Assembly: GCF_030124375.1 (NCBI RefSeq)
Contig: NZ_JASKLS010000005.1
Coordinates: 248,001 to 312,000, forward strand
DNA from: Sinorhizobium sp. 6-70
GTDB taxonomy: Bacteria; Pseudomonadota; Alphaproteobacteria; Rhizobiales; Rhizobiaceae
Length of the DNA stretch: 64,000 bases
Direction: 5' to 3'
Below, one piece after another: positions 17,205 through 26,174 of the stretch (positions are counted from its first letter, which is position 1; each line of letters starts with the position of its first letter). Below the pieces are notes generated by a model. The model was not told where the DNA came from, ran no database searches, and was given only the letters and a program-made list of their open reading frames with translations. A program made the translations under genes and the position numbers.

Positions 17205-17981
17205 TTACCAGCTGGGGATGAGTGCTCCCTTGAAGGTATCGACGATGAAGGCCTTTACGCTCTCGTCGTGATAGGATTCGACGAGCGTCTTGACCCAGGG
17301 CGCATCCTTGTCCGCCGCACGCACGGCAATGACGTTGGCGTAAGGAGACTTCTCGCTTTCGATGGCGATGGCGTCCTCCTTGGGATGAAGGTCGGCCTCG
17401 AGCGCGTAGTTGGTGTTGATCACGGCCGCGTCGACATCGGCGAGCGAGCGCGGAAGCTGGGCCGCATCGAGTTCGGCAAACTGGATGTTCTTCGGATTTT
17501 CCGTCACGTCCGCCGGGGTGGCCTTCAGCCCGGCATCCGGATTGACCTTGATGAGGCCCTTCGACACGAGGACCAGGAGTGCGCGGCCGCCGTTGGTCGG
17601 ATCGTTCGGAATGGCGATCGTCGCACCGTCCTGCAGCTCATCGAGGCTCTTCACCTTGTTCGAATAGACACCCATCGGCGTGGTGATGGTCAGGCCCACG
17701 CTGACGATATCGTAGCCGCGATCGGCGATCTGGTTGTCGAGATAGGGCTGGTGCTGGAAGGAATTGGCATTGAGTTCACCATCGGCGAGCGCCTGGTTCG
17801 GAACCACATAGTCGGAGAATTCGAGGATCTCGATGTCGAGCCCCTTGGGAGCGGCGACTTCCTTCACCTTCTCCATGATCTGGGCATGTTCGCCCGGCGT
17901 TACGCCCACCTTGATGGTCTCTGCGAGCGCGGTGCCGGCGGCAAGGGCGGCGAAGGCCGCCGCTAGAATAAGCTTTTTCAT
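17205..17981 (-). CDS. metQ: methionine ABC transporter substrate-binding protein
   Basis: A 258-residue NlpA/MetQ-type periplasmic binding protein. The signal peptide covers residues 1-21 (cut after TALA) and has no lipobox cysteine, so it is soluble rather than a lipoprotein. ETIKVGVTPGEHAQIMEKVK and YDIVSVGLTITTPMGVYSNK are family signatures, and NDPTNGGRALLVL lines the ligand cleft. It binds L-methionine or a close analogue. The start at 17981 follows GGAGACATC; the longer frame upstream is discarded. It follows metI by 37 bases. Confidence 0.92.
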   Translation of the reverse strand: MKKLILAAAFAALAAGTALAETIKVGVTPGEHAQIMEKVKEVAAPKGLDIEILEFSDYVVPNQALADGELNANSFQHQPYLDNQIADRGYDIVSVGLTITTPMGVYSNKVKSLDELQDGATIAIPNDPTNGGRALLVLVSKGLIKVNPDAGLKATPADVTENPKNIQFAELDAAQLPRSLADVDAAVINTNYALEADLHPKEDAIAIESEKSPYANVIAVRAADKDAPWVKTLVESYHDESVKAFIVDTFKGALIPSW

Positions 17982-18018
17982 GATGTCTCCTTTTTTGCTG
18001 TTTGGAGTCCTGGGAGGA

Positions 18019-18684
18019 TCAGTTCTTGCGGCTGCGCTTGTCGAACCGGCGCGCCAGGCCATCGCCGGCGCTCTGGACGACCTGCACCAGCACGATGAGC
18101 ACGACGACGACGATCAGCATCACATCCGGCATGAAGCGCTGGTAGCCGTAGCGGATGCCGAGATCGCCGAGACCGCCGCCGCCAACGGCGCCGACCATCG
18201 CCGAATAGCCGATGAGGCTGACGATGGTCATGGTGAGCGCCAGCGTCAGCGCCGGACGAGCCTCGGCCAGAAGCACCTTGAAGACGATCTGCGTCGGCGT
18301 CGCGCCCATGGCGCGGGCGGCCTCGATCAGCCCCTTGTCGATGTCGCGGATCGCCGCCTCGACCAAGCGCGCGAAGAACGGAATGGTCGCGATGGTCAGG
18401 GGGACGATCGCCGCTTTCGTGCCGATCGAGGTACCGGTGACAAGCCGCGTGAAGGGAATGATCGCGACGACGAGGATGATGAAGGGCGTCGAGCGCGTGG
18501 CGTTGACGATCAGCCCGACGATGCGGTTGATGTTGGGCGCCGGAAACAGTTCGCCCTTGCCGCTGGTCGCGAGGAAAATGCCGATCGGCAGGCCGATCAA
18601 CGAGCCGATCAGGCCGGCGATCGCCACCATGCGCAGCGTGTCGAGCGTGGCCTTGCCGATGAGCAGCAGAAGATCAGGCGACAT
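18019..18684 (-). CDS. metI: methionine ABC transporter permease
   Basis: A 221-residue permease with five to six membrane helices. The EAA loop [19 protein letters not shown], which docks on the ATPase, is at about 135-153. [20 protein letters not shown] is typical of MetI. The start at 18684 overlaps the end of metN by 11 bases, and a longer upstream frame inside metN is not credible. Confidence 0.92.
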   Translation of the reverse strand: MSPDLLLLIGKATLDTLRMVAIAGLIGSLIGLPIGIFLATSGKGELFPAPNINRIVGLIVNATRSTPFIILVVAIIPFTRLVTGTSIGTKAAIVPLTIATIPFFARLVEAAIRDIDKGLIEAARAMGATPTQIVFKVLLAEARPALTLALTMTIVSLIGYSAMVGAVGGGGLGDLGIRYGYQRFMPDVMLIVVVVLIVLVQVVQSAGDGLARRFDKRSRKN

Positions 18685-19753
18685 AGCCGAGCACCTCCGT
18701 GACCAGTCCGTTCTCGGTAAAAAACCGCTCCGCCCTGCCCGATGTTTCCGCGTCCGCAGCATAGGCAACGACGAGCGAGCCATAGGGTTTGCCGCCAATC
18801 TCGTCGATCGTTCCGGCGATGATGTTGACCTCGGCGCCGACCGACTTGATTAGCTGCGAAATCAGCGGCCGTTCCGCCGTCGCGCCGAAGAAGGTGAGGC
18901 GCACCACGGCACGATCGCCGGCACTCGCCGCCGGTTTCAGGCCACGCGCAACGGCATCCGGCAGCTTCGAGCCAGGCAGACCCGAGAGCAGCGCACGCGT
19001 CGTCTCGTGCTTAGGATGGGTGAATACATCGAAGGTATGACCGCGTTCGACGATTTCGCCCTTGTCTATGACGGCCACATCCGACGTCACCGCCTTCACC
19101 ACTTCCATCTCATGGGTGATGAGCAGCACGGTCAGCCCCAGTTCGGCATTGATCCGCTTCAAGAGCTCGAGGATCGACTGGGTCGTTTCCGGGTCGAGCG
19201 CCGATGTCGCCTCGTCCGAAAGCAGCAGCTTCGGCTCCGTCGCCAGCGCGCGGGCAATGCCGATGCGCTGCTTCTGGCCGCCCGAGAGTTCGGCCGGATA
19301 GCGGGCGTGTTTGTCGGCTAGGCCGACGAGATCGAGAAGCGGCCGCACGCGCGCTTCGATGGCGCGGCGATCCATGCCGGCAATCTCCAGCGGCAGCGCG
19401 ACGTTGCCAAAGACAGTGCGCGAGGAGAGCAGGTTGAAATGCTGGAAGATCATGCCGACGGAACGCCGGAGGTTGCGCAAGCCCGCCTCGTCAAGCCCTC
19501 CCACATCGACCCCATCGACGAGCACCTTGCCGCTCGACGGCTTCTCGAGGCCATTCACCAGCCGGATCAGCGTCGACTTGCCGGCGCCGGAACGGCCGAT
19601 GATGCCGGTGATCGAACCACGCCCCACGGCAAGGCTGACATTGTTGAGGGCGGTGAAGGCACCGCTCTTGCCGGACGCGGCAAAACGCTTGGAAACGCCG
19701 TCGAAGACGACGGCAGCGTCGCCGGCAGAGGGTTCGGAAGAAGGAAACGTCAT
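18674..19753 (-). CDS. metN: methionine ABC transporter ATP-binding protein
   Basis: A 359-residue ATPase. Walker A is GRSGAGKST (about 53-61), the Q-loop is [13 protein letters not shown], the signature is [15 protein letters not shown], and Walker B is [13 protein letters not shown]. The C-terminal NIL domain (about 280-359) in E. coli binds methionine and shuts the transporter off from inside. It is first of three genes metN-metI-metQ, all on the minus strand and closely packed. I looked for a SAM riboswitch in the 347-base upstream gap and found none I could defend. Confidence 0.93.
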   Translation of the reverse strand: MTFPSSEPSAGDAAVVFDGVSKRFAASGKSGAFTALNNVSLAVGRGSITGIIGRSGAGKSTLIRLVNGLEKPSSGKVLVDGVDVGGLDEAGLRNLRRSVGMIFQHFNLLSSRTVFGNVALPLEIAGMDRRAIEARVRPLLDLVGLADKHARYPAELSGGQKQRIGIARALATEPKLLLSDEATSALDPETTQSILELLKRINAELGLTVLLITHEMEVVKAVTSDVAVIDKGEIVERGHTFDVFTHPKHETTRALLSGLPGSKLPDAVARGLKPAASAGDRAVVRLTFFGATAERPLISQLIKSVGAEVNIIAGTIDEIGGKPYGSLVVAYAADAETSGRAERFFTENGLVTEVLGYVA

Positions 19754-20100
19754 TGTCCGGTCGCCCCCGTATGAGGGATCACAGCGATGGAAGGATACAT
19801 GATGCTCTCGGATGTTCGAAATTCTGGTCCCGGACGAATAGGCGGGGAAGGGAAAGCGTGTCTGGTCAGGCCGACATTCGACAACGCATTCGGAACACGG
19901 AGCAACTCTCTATCATCGGACAACCGGTCGGTTCAACGCCTCCACGGCATGGCAGCCATGCCATGGAACATGGCTTCTTATGACGGCAGGCAGGCCCGTT
20001 TCACAGGTACATTTTTGCGAAGCCACGCGGGCTGGAGCAAAAGTCTACTCTTTTTATACAGAACGGTCGCGGCCGGAGAGGAGATCACTGTCCACACAGC
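19754..20100. other. 347-base gap upstream of metN
   Basis: No gene is supported here. It contains a perfect 8-bp inverted repeat GGCATGGCAGCCATGCC at 19946-19962 and scattered AT-rich stretches where the metN promoter should lie. The palindrome has no T-run, so it looks more like a protein-binding site or part of a leader than a terminator. Confidence 0.4.
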
Positions 20101-21474
20101 CTAAGCCGTCTTGTGGTTGCCCTTCGGGAACTGTTCTGCCAGGTCCTTGTACCAGTGGCCGCTCTTCTTGATCGTGCGGACCTGCGTCTCGTAGTCCACG
20201 TGGACGATGCCGAAGCGCATCCGGTAACCCTCGGCCCATTCGAAATTGTCCATCAGGCTCCAGGCGAAATAACCACGCATCGGATAGCCCTTGGCAATCA
20301 GATCCGCGGTGACCGACAGGTGGTCGGCTATGTAGTCGAGCCGCGGCTGGTCATCGACGGCGCCGTTTTCTAACCCCATGTTGTAGCAGGCGCCGTTCTC
20401 GGTGATGTAGCAGTCGGGCAGCTTGTAGCGGGCATTGAGCGTTTCGACGAGCGTGCCGAGCGCCGGAGCATAGACTTCCCAGCCGATATCCGTTTTCACG
20501 TCACTGACCGGCTTGGCATTCACCGTTGCCGGATATTCCGCACCCGCGGTCGGATCATCCGAAACCCGCATCGGCGTATAATAGTTGAGGCCCCACCAAT
20601 CGAGCGGCTGCGAGATCGTCGCCATGTCGCCGTCCTCGATCAGCGGCATGCGGCTGCCGAGTGCCGCCAGGAAGCCTTCGGGATACTCGCCCTTGAAGAT
20701 CGGACCGAAGAAGACGCCATTGTGGAAGTCGAAAGCGCGCTCGGCCGCGGCCTTGTCCTTAGCGCCGGTGCTGCCCGGATAGACCGAGTGCGCGTTGATG
20801 ACGATGCCCGTCGGCAGGCTCGACCTCTCGGAGCGGATCGCCTCGACGCCGAGGCCATGCGCGAGATTGGTGAAGTGGAGGGCGGCGAGCGCCGCATCCA
20901 TATTGCGCTCACCCGGTGCGTGGATGCCGTAGAGATGGCTCAGCCATACCGAGCACCAGGGCTCGTTGAAGGTGGCGACCGCATCGAGCCTGTCGCCGAG
21001 GCGGGCGATCACGGTCTTGGCATAGCGTTGGTAGGCATAGGCGGTCGTACGCGCCGTCCAGCCGCCGTCGCCCATCAGCGCGAGCGGCAGATCCCAATGG
21101 TAAAGCGTCGCGAAGGCCTTGATGCCGCGCGCCTTCAGCCCGTCGACGAGCCGGTCGTAGAAATCGAGGCCCTTCTCGTTCACCGGTCCAGTGCCTTCCG
21201 GAATGATGCGCGGCCAGGCGATCGAGAAGCGATAGGCCTCGACGCCCAGGCCCTTGATGAGATCGAGGTCTTGCTCCAGCCGATTGTAATGATCGCAGGC
21301 GACGTCGCCGTTGTGGCGCTCGAAGACGCGGCCCGGCATGTTGGAGAAGGCATCCCAGATGGACGGCTTTCGCCCATCCGCCTTGCTTGCCCCCTCGATC
21401 TGGAACGATGCGGTTGCTACTCCGAAGACGAAGTCGCCCGGAAAGCGCTCTGCCAGCTTCTTGGCTTCGATCAT
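20101..21474 (-). CDS. GH1 beta-glucosidase
   Basis: A 457-residue glycoside hydrolase family 1 enzyme, full length for the family. TFNEPW holds the acid/base glutamate (about 169) and YITENGA the nucleophile (about 357). The substrate-binding FVFGVATASFQIEGA is near the N-terminus, and GYFAWSLMDNFEWAEGY lies near the C-terminus. There is no signal peptide, so it works in the cytoplasm on imported beta-glucosides. It is third in line after the TIM-barrel isomerase and the Gfo/Idh dehydrogenase on the same strand, though each gap holds a palindromic repeat. No sugar transporter is adjacent. Confidence 0.92.
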   Translation of the reverse strand: MIEAKKLAERFPGDFVFGVATASFQIEGASKADGRKPSIWDAFSNMPGRVFERHNGDVACDHYNRLEQDLDLIKGLGVEAYRFSIAWPRIIPEGTGPVNEKGLDFYDRLVDGLKARGIKAFATLYHWDLPLALMGDGGWTARTTAYAYQRYAKTVIARLGDRLDAVATFNEPWCSVWLSHLYGIHAPGERNMDAALAALHFTNLAHGLGVEAIRSERSSLPTGIVINAHSVYPGSTGAKDKAAAERAFDFHNGVFFGPIFKGEYPEGFLAALGSRMPLIEDGDMATISQPLDWWGLNYYTPMRVSDDPTAGAEYPATVNAKPVSDVKTDIGWEVYAPALGTLVETLNARYKLPDCYITENGACYNMGLENGAVDDQPRLDYIADHLSVTADLIAKGYPMRGYFAWSLMDNFEWAEGYRMRFGIVHVDYETQVRTIKKSGHWYKDLAEQFPKGNHKTA

Positions 21475-21539
21475 TGTTCAGCCTCGTCGTCTGCGCAGCC
21501 GGACGCCGAAACCGACGCTGCTGCATTCAATTCATCGGG

Positions 21540-21592
21540 TAGAGCGGGAGCCGCCGGAAAGCCGCACGCGCTTTCCTCATCCAGCTCCCGGT
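21540..21592. repeat. GAGCGGG...CTCCCG palindromic repeat, divergent copy
   Basis: AGAGCGGGAGCCGCCGGAAA, then GCCGCACGCGCTTTCCTCAT, then CCAGCTCC: a degraded member of the hairpin family also at 34983, 39490, 53231, 60464 and 62397. It lies between the dehydrogenase and beta-glucosidase genes. Confidence 0.6.
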
Positions 21593-21677
21593 TTCGAAGT
21601 GGCCTAAAGGCACACCGGCAAATGTCAACCCGCGAAAAGGGCGAGGTTGCCCCCGCCCTTCATTTTGGCAGGAGAAG

Positions 21678-22862
21678 TCAGACCTTGATCCAGGCACCGT
21701 TGCGCTTCGAGGACTGCACGCAGGCATCGACGAAGACCATGCCTTTCATGCCGTCATCGATCGTTGGATAGGTGACCGCCGCATTCACCTTTTCGCCGTT
21801 GCGCTTGGCGAAAATCGCCCGTGCAGCCTCCGAGTAAATATTGGCGAAGCCTTCGAGATAGCCTTCCGGATGGCCGGAGGGCACGCGCGAGACGCGGGCG
21901 GCGGCCGGACCTGCCCCAGCACCGGCACGCGTCAGCAGGCGCTTCGGTTCACCAAACGGCGTATGCCAGAGATAGTTCGGGTCCTTCTGCGTCCATTCGA
22001 GGCCGCCCTTGGTGCCGTAGATCCGAACCATCAGGCCGTTCTCGTGGCCGGGCGCCACCTGGCTGCACCACAGCATGCCCTTGGCGCGCGCGCCGTCCTT
22101 CGCCTTGAAGCGCATCATCACATGGGCATTATCGTCGAGCTGGCGTCCACCCACGAAGCTGTCGAGATCGGCCGAAAGTTCCTCCAGTTCGAGGCCGGAA
22201 ACGAAGCAGCCGAGGTTGTAGGCGTGGGTGCCAATGTCACCGGTCGAGCCGCCGGCACCGGACCGGGCCGGATCGGTGCGCCACGCGGCCTGCTTCTGGC
22301 CGGATTGCTCGATGTTCTCGGTCAGCCAGTCCTGCGGATATTCCATCTGCACGAGCCGGACGGCGCCGATATCGCCGTTCGCCACCATCTCGCGCGCCTG
22401 GCGCACCATCGGATAGCCAGTGTAATTGTGCGTCAGCACGAACAGCGCATCGCTTTCCTCCGCCGCCTTCTTGAGCTTTTTCGCATCGGCAAGCGTCGAG
22501 GTCAGCGGCTTGTCGCAGATGACATGGATGCCGCGCTTCAGGAATTCCTTGGCGGCGGCGTAGTGAACATGGTTCGGCGTCACGATCGCAACCGCCTCGA
22601 TACCGTCCTTGAGCTTCGCCTCGCGGATCGCCATCTCCTTGAAGTCCGAATAGACGCGCTTCGGATCGAGCCCCAGTTCACGGCCGGAGGCTTGCGCCTT
22701 GTCCGGCGTCGACGACAGCGCGCCGGCCACCAGCTCGTAATGATCATCGAGCCTTGCCGCGATGCGGTGAACTGCGCCGATGAAGGCGCCGGAACCGCCA
22801 CCAACCATGCCAAGCCGGATGCGCTTTTGACGACTTTCCGTGCTGCTTCCCTCTATAGCCAT
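21678..22862 (-). CDS. Gfo/Idh/MocA-family oxidoreductase
   Basis: A 394-residue NAD(P)-dependent dehydrogenase. Rossmann motif GMVGGGSGAFIG is at about 18-29, CDKPLTSTL carries the conserved lysine of the EKP motif, and GDIGTHAYNLGCFVSG carries the catalytic-pocket aspartate and histidine. The family oxidises sugars, inositols or sugar acids, often at C1 or C3. The TIM-barrel isomerase gene just upstream and the beta-glucosidase downstream suggest a glucoside or keto-sugar substrate; that is inference. The ATG at 22862 is preceded by GGAGAGGAAAACAGG. Confidence 0.82.
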   Translation of the reverse strand: MAIEGSSTESRQKRIRLGMVGGGSGAFIGAVHRIAARLDDHYELVAGALSSTPDKAQASGRELGLDPKRVYSDFKEMAIREAKLKDGIEAVAIVTPNHVHYAAAKEFLKRGIHVICDKPLTSTLADAKKLKKAAEESDALFVLTHNYTGYPMVRQAREMVANGDIGAVRLVQMEYPQDWLTENIEQSGQKQAAWRTDPARSGAGGSTGDIGTHAYNLGCFVSGLELEELSADLDSFVGGRQLDDNAHVMMRFKAKDGARAKGMLWCSQVAPGHENGLMVRIYGTKGGLEWTQKDPNYLWHTPFGEPKRLLTRAGAGAGPAAARVSRVPSGHPEGYLEGFANIYSEAARAIFAKRNGEKVNAAVTYPTIDDGMKGMVFVDACVQSSKRNGAWIKV

Positions 22863-22898
22863 CCTGTTTTCCTCTCCTGAAGTGTTTGGTGTGCGGTT

Positions 22899-23031
22899 GC
22901 CCCCTCATCCGCTTGTCGGCACCTTCTCCCCGCTGGCGGGGAGAAGGGACTCGTAGCGACGCCTCCCCTTGCCGCAGCGGAAAGTGGGGCAAGTTCCCTC
23001 GCCCCGCCTGCGGGAAGAGGGTGAGGGGTGG
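22899..23031. repeat. CTCCCCGC/GGGGAGA palindromic repeat, double copy
   Basis: CCCCTCATCC, CTTCTCCCCGCTGGCGGGGAG, then CCTCGCCCCGCCTGCGGGAA, GAGGGTGAGGGG. It has the same two-hairpin plan as 3941-4082. It fills the gap between two genes that point the same way (isomerase and dehydrogenase), so it is probably transcribed inside an operon. Confidence 0.75.
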
Positions 23032-23035
23032 AGGA

Positions 23036-24088
23036 CTAAATTCCCAGCATCCGCCGGTTGGCCGCCTCGTCCGTCCCGCTGTCGGCAAAATCGTCGAAGG
23101 CCTTTTCGGTGACGCGGATAATGTGGTGCTTGACGAAGTCGGCGCCTTCGCGTGCGCCGTCTTCCGGATGCTTCAGGCAGCACTCCCACTCGACGACCGC
23201 CCAGCCGGCAAAATCATTGGCGGCCATCTTCGAGAAAACCGCCCCGAAATCGACCTGGCCATCGCCGAGCGAGCGGAAACGACCGGCGCGGTTCACCCAG
23301 CCCTGATAGCCGCCATAGACGCCCTGCCGACCAGTGGGATTGAACTCCGCGTCCTTGACGTGGAACATCCGGATGCGGTCCTTGTAGATGTCGATATTGT
23401 CGAGATAGTCCAGGCACTGCAGCACGTAGTGCGACGGATCGTAGAGCATGCAGGCGCGGGCGTGGTTGCCGGTGCGTTCCAGGAACATCTCGTAAGTGAT
23501 GCCGTCATGCAGGTCTTCACCCGGATGGATCTCGTAGCAGACGTCGACACCGCAATCCTCGGCATGATCGAGGATCGGCTTCCATCGCCGGGCAAGTTCA
23601 TCGAAGGCCGTTTCCACGAGGCCAGCGGGACGCTGCGGCCAGGGATAGACGAAGGGCCAGGCGAGCGCTCCGGAGAAACTCGCCATGGCATTGAGGCCGA
23701 GGTTCTTCGACGCTGTCAGCGCCATCTTCACCTGTTCCACCGCCCATTGCTGGCGCGCCTTCGGATTGCCGCGCACTTCCGGCGCGGCAAAGCCGTCGAA
23801 AGCCTCGTCATAGGCCGGATGCACGGCGACCAACTGGCCCTGCAGATGGGTCGAGAGCTCTGTGATCTCGACGCCGTTGTCGCGCGCTTTCCCGGCGACC
23901 TCGTCGCAGTAGGTCTTGGACTCGGCAGCCTTCTTCAGGTCGAACAGCCGTCCGTCCCAGCTCGGAATCTGCACGCCCTTGTAGCCGCAGTCGGCCGCCC
24001 ATTTGGTGATCGCGTCCCAGGAATTGAACGGAGCCGTGTCACCGGCGAACTGCGCAAGAAAAAGCCCTGGACCCTTGATGGTCTTCAT
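23036..24088 (-). CDS. sugar phosphate isomerase/epimerase-like TIM-barrel protein
   Basis: A 350-residue AP-endonuclease-2-type TIM barrel. Metal-ligand motifs are ITELSTHLQGQ, CYEIHPGEDLHDG (Glu, His), MLYDPSHYVLQ (Asp, His), FHVKDAEF (His) and VEWECCLKHPEDG (Glu). These are the usual ligands of the xylose isomerase-like superfamily, which isomerises or epimerises sugars and keto-sugars. It is paired with a Gfo/Idh dehydrogenase, the common arrangement for inositol or 3-keto-glycoside metabolism. A LacI-type palindrome lies about 92 bases upstream. Confidence 0.78.
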   Translation of the reverse strand: MKTIKGPGLFLAQFAGDTAPFNSWDAITKWAADCGYKGVQIPSWDGRLFDLKKAAESKTYCDEVAGKARDNGVEITELSTHLQGQLVAVHPAYDEAFDGFAAPEVRGNPKARQQWAVEQVKMALTASKNLGLNAMASFSGALAWPFVYPWPQRPAGLVETAFDELARRWKPILDHAEDCGVDVCYEIHPGEDLHDGITYEMFLERTGNHARACMLYDPSHYVLQCLDYLDNIDIYKDRIRMFHVKDAEFNPTGRQGVYGGYQGWVNRAGRFRSLGDGQVDFGAVFSKMAANDFAGWAVVEWECCLKHPEDGAREGADFVKHHIIRVTEKAFDDFADSGTDEAANRRMLGI

Positions 24089-24179
24089 CCCGATTTCCTC
24101 CCTAGATCACGATTCCGGCCCGTACGACCGGTTGCTGGAAAGGTGCGGCTGCACCCAATTTTCGCGATTGCTGATAGAC

Positions 24180-24193
24180 CTGAAACGTTGCAG
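24180..24193. promoter_or_regulatory. candidate LacI-family operator upstream of the isomerase/dehydrogenase/glucosidase genes
   Basis: CTGAAACGTTGCAG is a 14-base palindrome with a single mismatched pair and the central CG step usual for LacI-type operators (AACGTT core). It lies 92 bases ahead of the isomerase start. The cognate regulator is not in this block; the LacI gene at 27640 is one candidate, though its own upstream palindrome has a different core. Confidence 0.35.
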
Positions 24194-24300
24194 GAGGCAG
24201 AAGCTAACAGATTTTTCACGAGGGGCAATCCCGCTTCTACGTGACATGCAAGCCGCATTTTCGGTCCTCGCCAAAAGCGCATGGCCATGTTTTGGAGTGA

Positions 24301-24336
24301 GAGGATGGGCGCCCCATGACGGGAGCGCCCATCCTC
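24301..24336 (-). terminator. hairpin terminator after xylA
   Basis: GAGGATGGGCGC and GCGCCCATCCTC form a perfect 12-bp stem only 7 bases past the xylA stop. There is no strong T-run on the minus strand, so it may stabilise the mRNA end as much as terminate it. Confidence 0.55.
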
Positions 24337-24343
24337 GCAGCGA

Positions 24344-25654
24344 TCAGACGTAGCGATTGACCACGTTCTCCAAGAGTTCCTGCTTGCCGGATTTCGGCTG
24401 CGGATTGAGGTCGGCCTTGCGCACCCACGCCTCGATCTCTTCGAGCGAGAAGCCGCCGTCGAGCATCTTCTTCGCCTCGGGCACGCTCCAGCCGGCATAG
24501 CGCTTTTCGAGCGGCGCCGAGAGCGCCTTGTCCTCAATCATCTTCGCCGCCGCCCTGAGACCGCGCGCGCAGCAATCCATGCCGCCGATATGGCCGATCA
24601 ACAGGTCTTCCGCATCGAGCGACTGACGGCGCAGCTTCGCATCGAAATTGGTGCCGCCGGTCTTGAAGCCGCCGCCCGCAAGCACGTGGTAATAGGCAAG
24701 CGCCATTTCAGGAACATTGTTCGGGAACTGGTCGGTGTCCCAGCCGGACTGGTAGTCGTTGCGGTTCATGTCGATCGAACCGAAGATGCCGAGCGCATTG
24801 GCAAGGGCCAGCTCATGCTCGAAGGAGTGGCCGGCGAGGATCGCATGGCCCTGCTCGATATTGACCTTCACCTCGTTCTCAAGACCGTACTTCTTGAGGA
24901 AGCCGTAGACGGTCGCGACGTCGAAATCGTACTGGTGCTTGGTCGGCTCCTGCGGCTTCGGCTCGATCAGGATCGTACCCTTGAAGCCGATCTTGTGCTT
25001 GTACTCGACGACGAGATTGACGAAGCGGCCGAGCTGATCGAGCTCGCGCTTGAGGTCGGTGTTAAGCAGCGTCTCGTAGCCTTCGCGTCCGCCCCAGAGC
25101 ACATAGTTCTCGCCACCGAGCTTCTGCGTCGCGTCGATGCAGGTCTTCACCGTTGCCGCGGCGAAGGCGAAGACGTCCGGATCCGGATTGGTCGCTGCAC
25201 CCGACATGTAGCGCCGGTTCGAGAAGAGGTTCGCCGTGCCCCAGAGCAGCTTGACGCCGGTTTCGGCCTGCTTCTTCGCGAAATAGTCGACGATCTCGTT
25301 GAGGTTGCTGGTGTTCTCCGCGAAGTTGCTGCCCTCCGGGCGCACATCCGCGTCATGGAAGCAGTAGAACGGCACGCCGAGGAGCTGGAAGAATTCGAAG
25401 GCGACGTCGGCCTTCAGCTTCGCGGCGTCCATCGTGTCCTTGAACCACGGACGCTCGAAGGTCTGGCCGCCGAAGGGGTCACCGCCCGGCCAGACGAAGG
25501 TGTGCCAGTAGGCGACGGCGAAGCGAAGGTGATCCTCCATCCGCTTGCCGAGAACGATTTCGTCCGGATTGTAGTGGCGGAAGGCGAGCGGATTGGCGCT
25601 CTCCGGTCCCTCATACTTGATCTTGGCGATATCGCCGAAAAATCCCGTGCTCAC
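24344..25654 (-). CDS. xylA: xylose isomerase
   Basis: A 436-residue class II xylose isomerase that converts D-xylose to D-xylulose. [13 protein letters not shown] holds the catalytic histidine and aspartate, [11 protein letters not shown] follows, [16 protein letters not shown] holds metal ligands, and [18 protein letters not shown] and [17 protein letters not shown] complete the two metal sites. Length is typical (about 436-440). It is on the same strand as xylB and the LacI regulator, but a plus-strand SnoaL-like gene lies between xylB and xylA, so xylA has its own promoter. Confidence 0.95.
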   Translation of the reverse strand: MSTGFFGDIAKIKYEGPESANPLAFRHYNPDEIVLGKRMEDHLRFAVAYWHTFVWPGGDPFGGQTFERPWFKDTMDAAKLKADVAFEFFQLLGVPFYCFHDADVRPEGSNFAENTSNLNEIVDYFAKKQAETGVKLLWGTANLFSNRRYMSGAATNPDPDVFAFAAATVKTCIDATQKLGGENYVLWGGREGYETLLNTDLKRELDQLGRFVNLVVEYKHKIGFKGTILIEPKPQEPTKHQYDFDVATVYGFLKKYGLENEVKVNIEQGHAILAGHSFEHELALANALGIFGSIDMNRNDYQSGWDTDQFPNNVPEMALAYYHVLAGGGFKTGGTNFDAKLRRQSLDAEDLLIGHIGGMDCCARGLRAAAKMIEDKALSAPLEKRYAGWSVPEAKKMLDGGFSLEEIEAWVRKADLNPQPKSGKQELLENVVNRYV

Positions 25655-25788
25655 GGTCTTGCTCCTCTCATGGATGATGGATTGCCGGCGCCGAGCGGCG
25701 GCCGGCCATTACGTGGAAGGTAATTGGTTTCATTCCCCCGATCGCCGACAGTCGGCCCATCGAAACACAAACCGAAGGGAAGATTCCG

Positions 25789-26148
25789 ATGCACGACCTC
25801 GATCACATTGCCGAAGCCTATATTGCCGCCTGGAACGAGACCGATGCCGCAAAGCGCGGCCCTCTTGTCGAAAGGGCGTTCACGCCGGAGATCGGCTACC
25901 GCGACCCGGTCATGCGCGGCTACGGCCACGAGGCGATCGACACGCTGATTGCCGGTGTGCAGCATCAGTTCCCCGGCTTCCGCTTCGCCCTCAAGGGCAA
26001 GCCGGATGGGTTCGCCGACACGATCCGCTTCTCCTGGACGCTCGGGCCGAACGGAACCTCGGTCATCGAGGGCACGGATTTCGGCCTCATCGAGGATGGC
26101 CGGCTGAAACAGGTGACCGGCTTCCTCGACAAGATCCCGGCGCAATAA
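25789..26148 (+). CDS. SnoaL-like / NTF2-fold polyketide cyclase-type protein
   Basis: A 119-residue NTF2-like protein. It begins LDHIAEAYIAAWNETDAAKR and ends with GTDFGLIEDGRLKQVTGFLD, the common layout of small SnoaL_2 proteins. A cone-shaped pocket binds a small ligand; no enzyme activity can be assigned. GAAGGGAAGATTCCG gives a good ribosome site for the ATG at 25789. It is divergent from xylA and converges on xylB, sitting antisense to the expected xylB-xylA direction. Confidence 0.75.
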   Translation: MHDLDHIAEAYIAAWNETDAAKRGPLVERAFTPEIGYRDPVMRGYGHEAIDTLIAGVQHQFPGFRFALKGKPDGFADTIRFSWTLGPNGTSVIEGTDFGLIEDGRLKQVTGFLDKIPAQ

Positions 26149-26174
26149 GCGACGGTCGGATGGGACGCCGCAGA

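Noticed and set aside
19754..20100. SAM-II or SAM-I riboswitch upstream of metN
   Set aside because: No recognisable SAM-II pseudoknot strings or SAM-I four-way junction; only one simple palindrome.
25655..25788. Second xyl operator ahead of xylA (GGAAGGTAATTGGTTTCATTCC)
   Set aside because: Only the outer GGAA/TTCC and a few inner bases are symmetric, and it does not match the palindrome at 28709.
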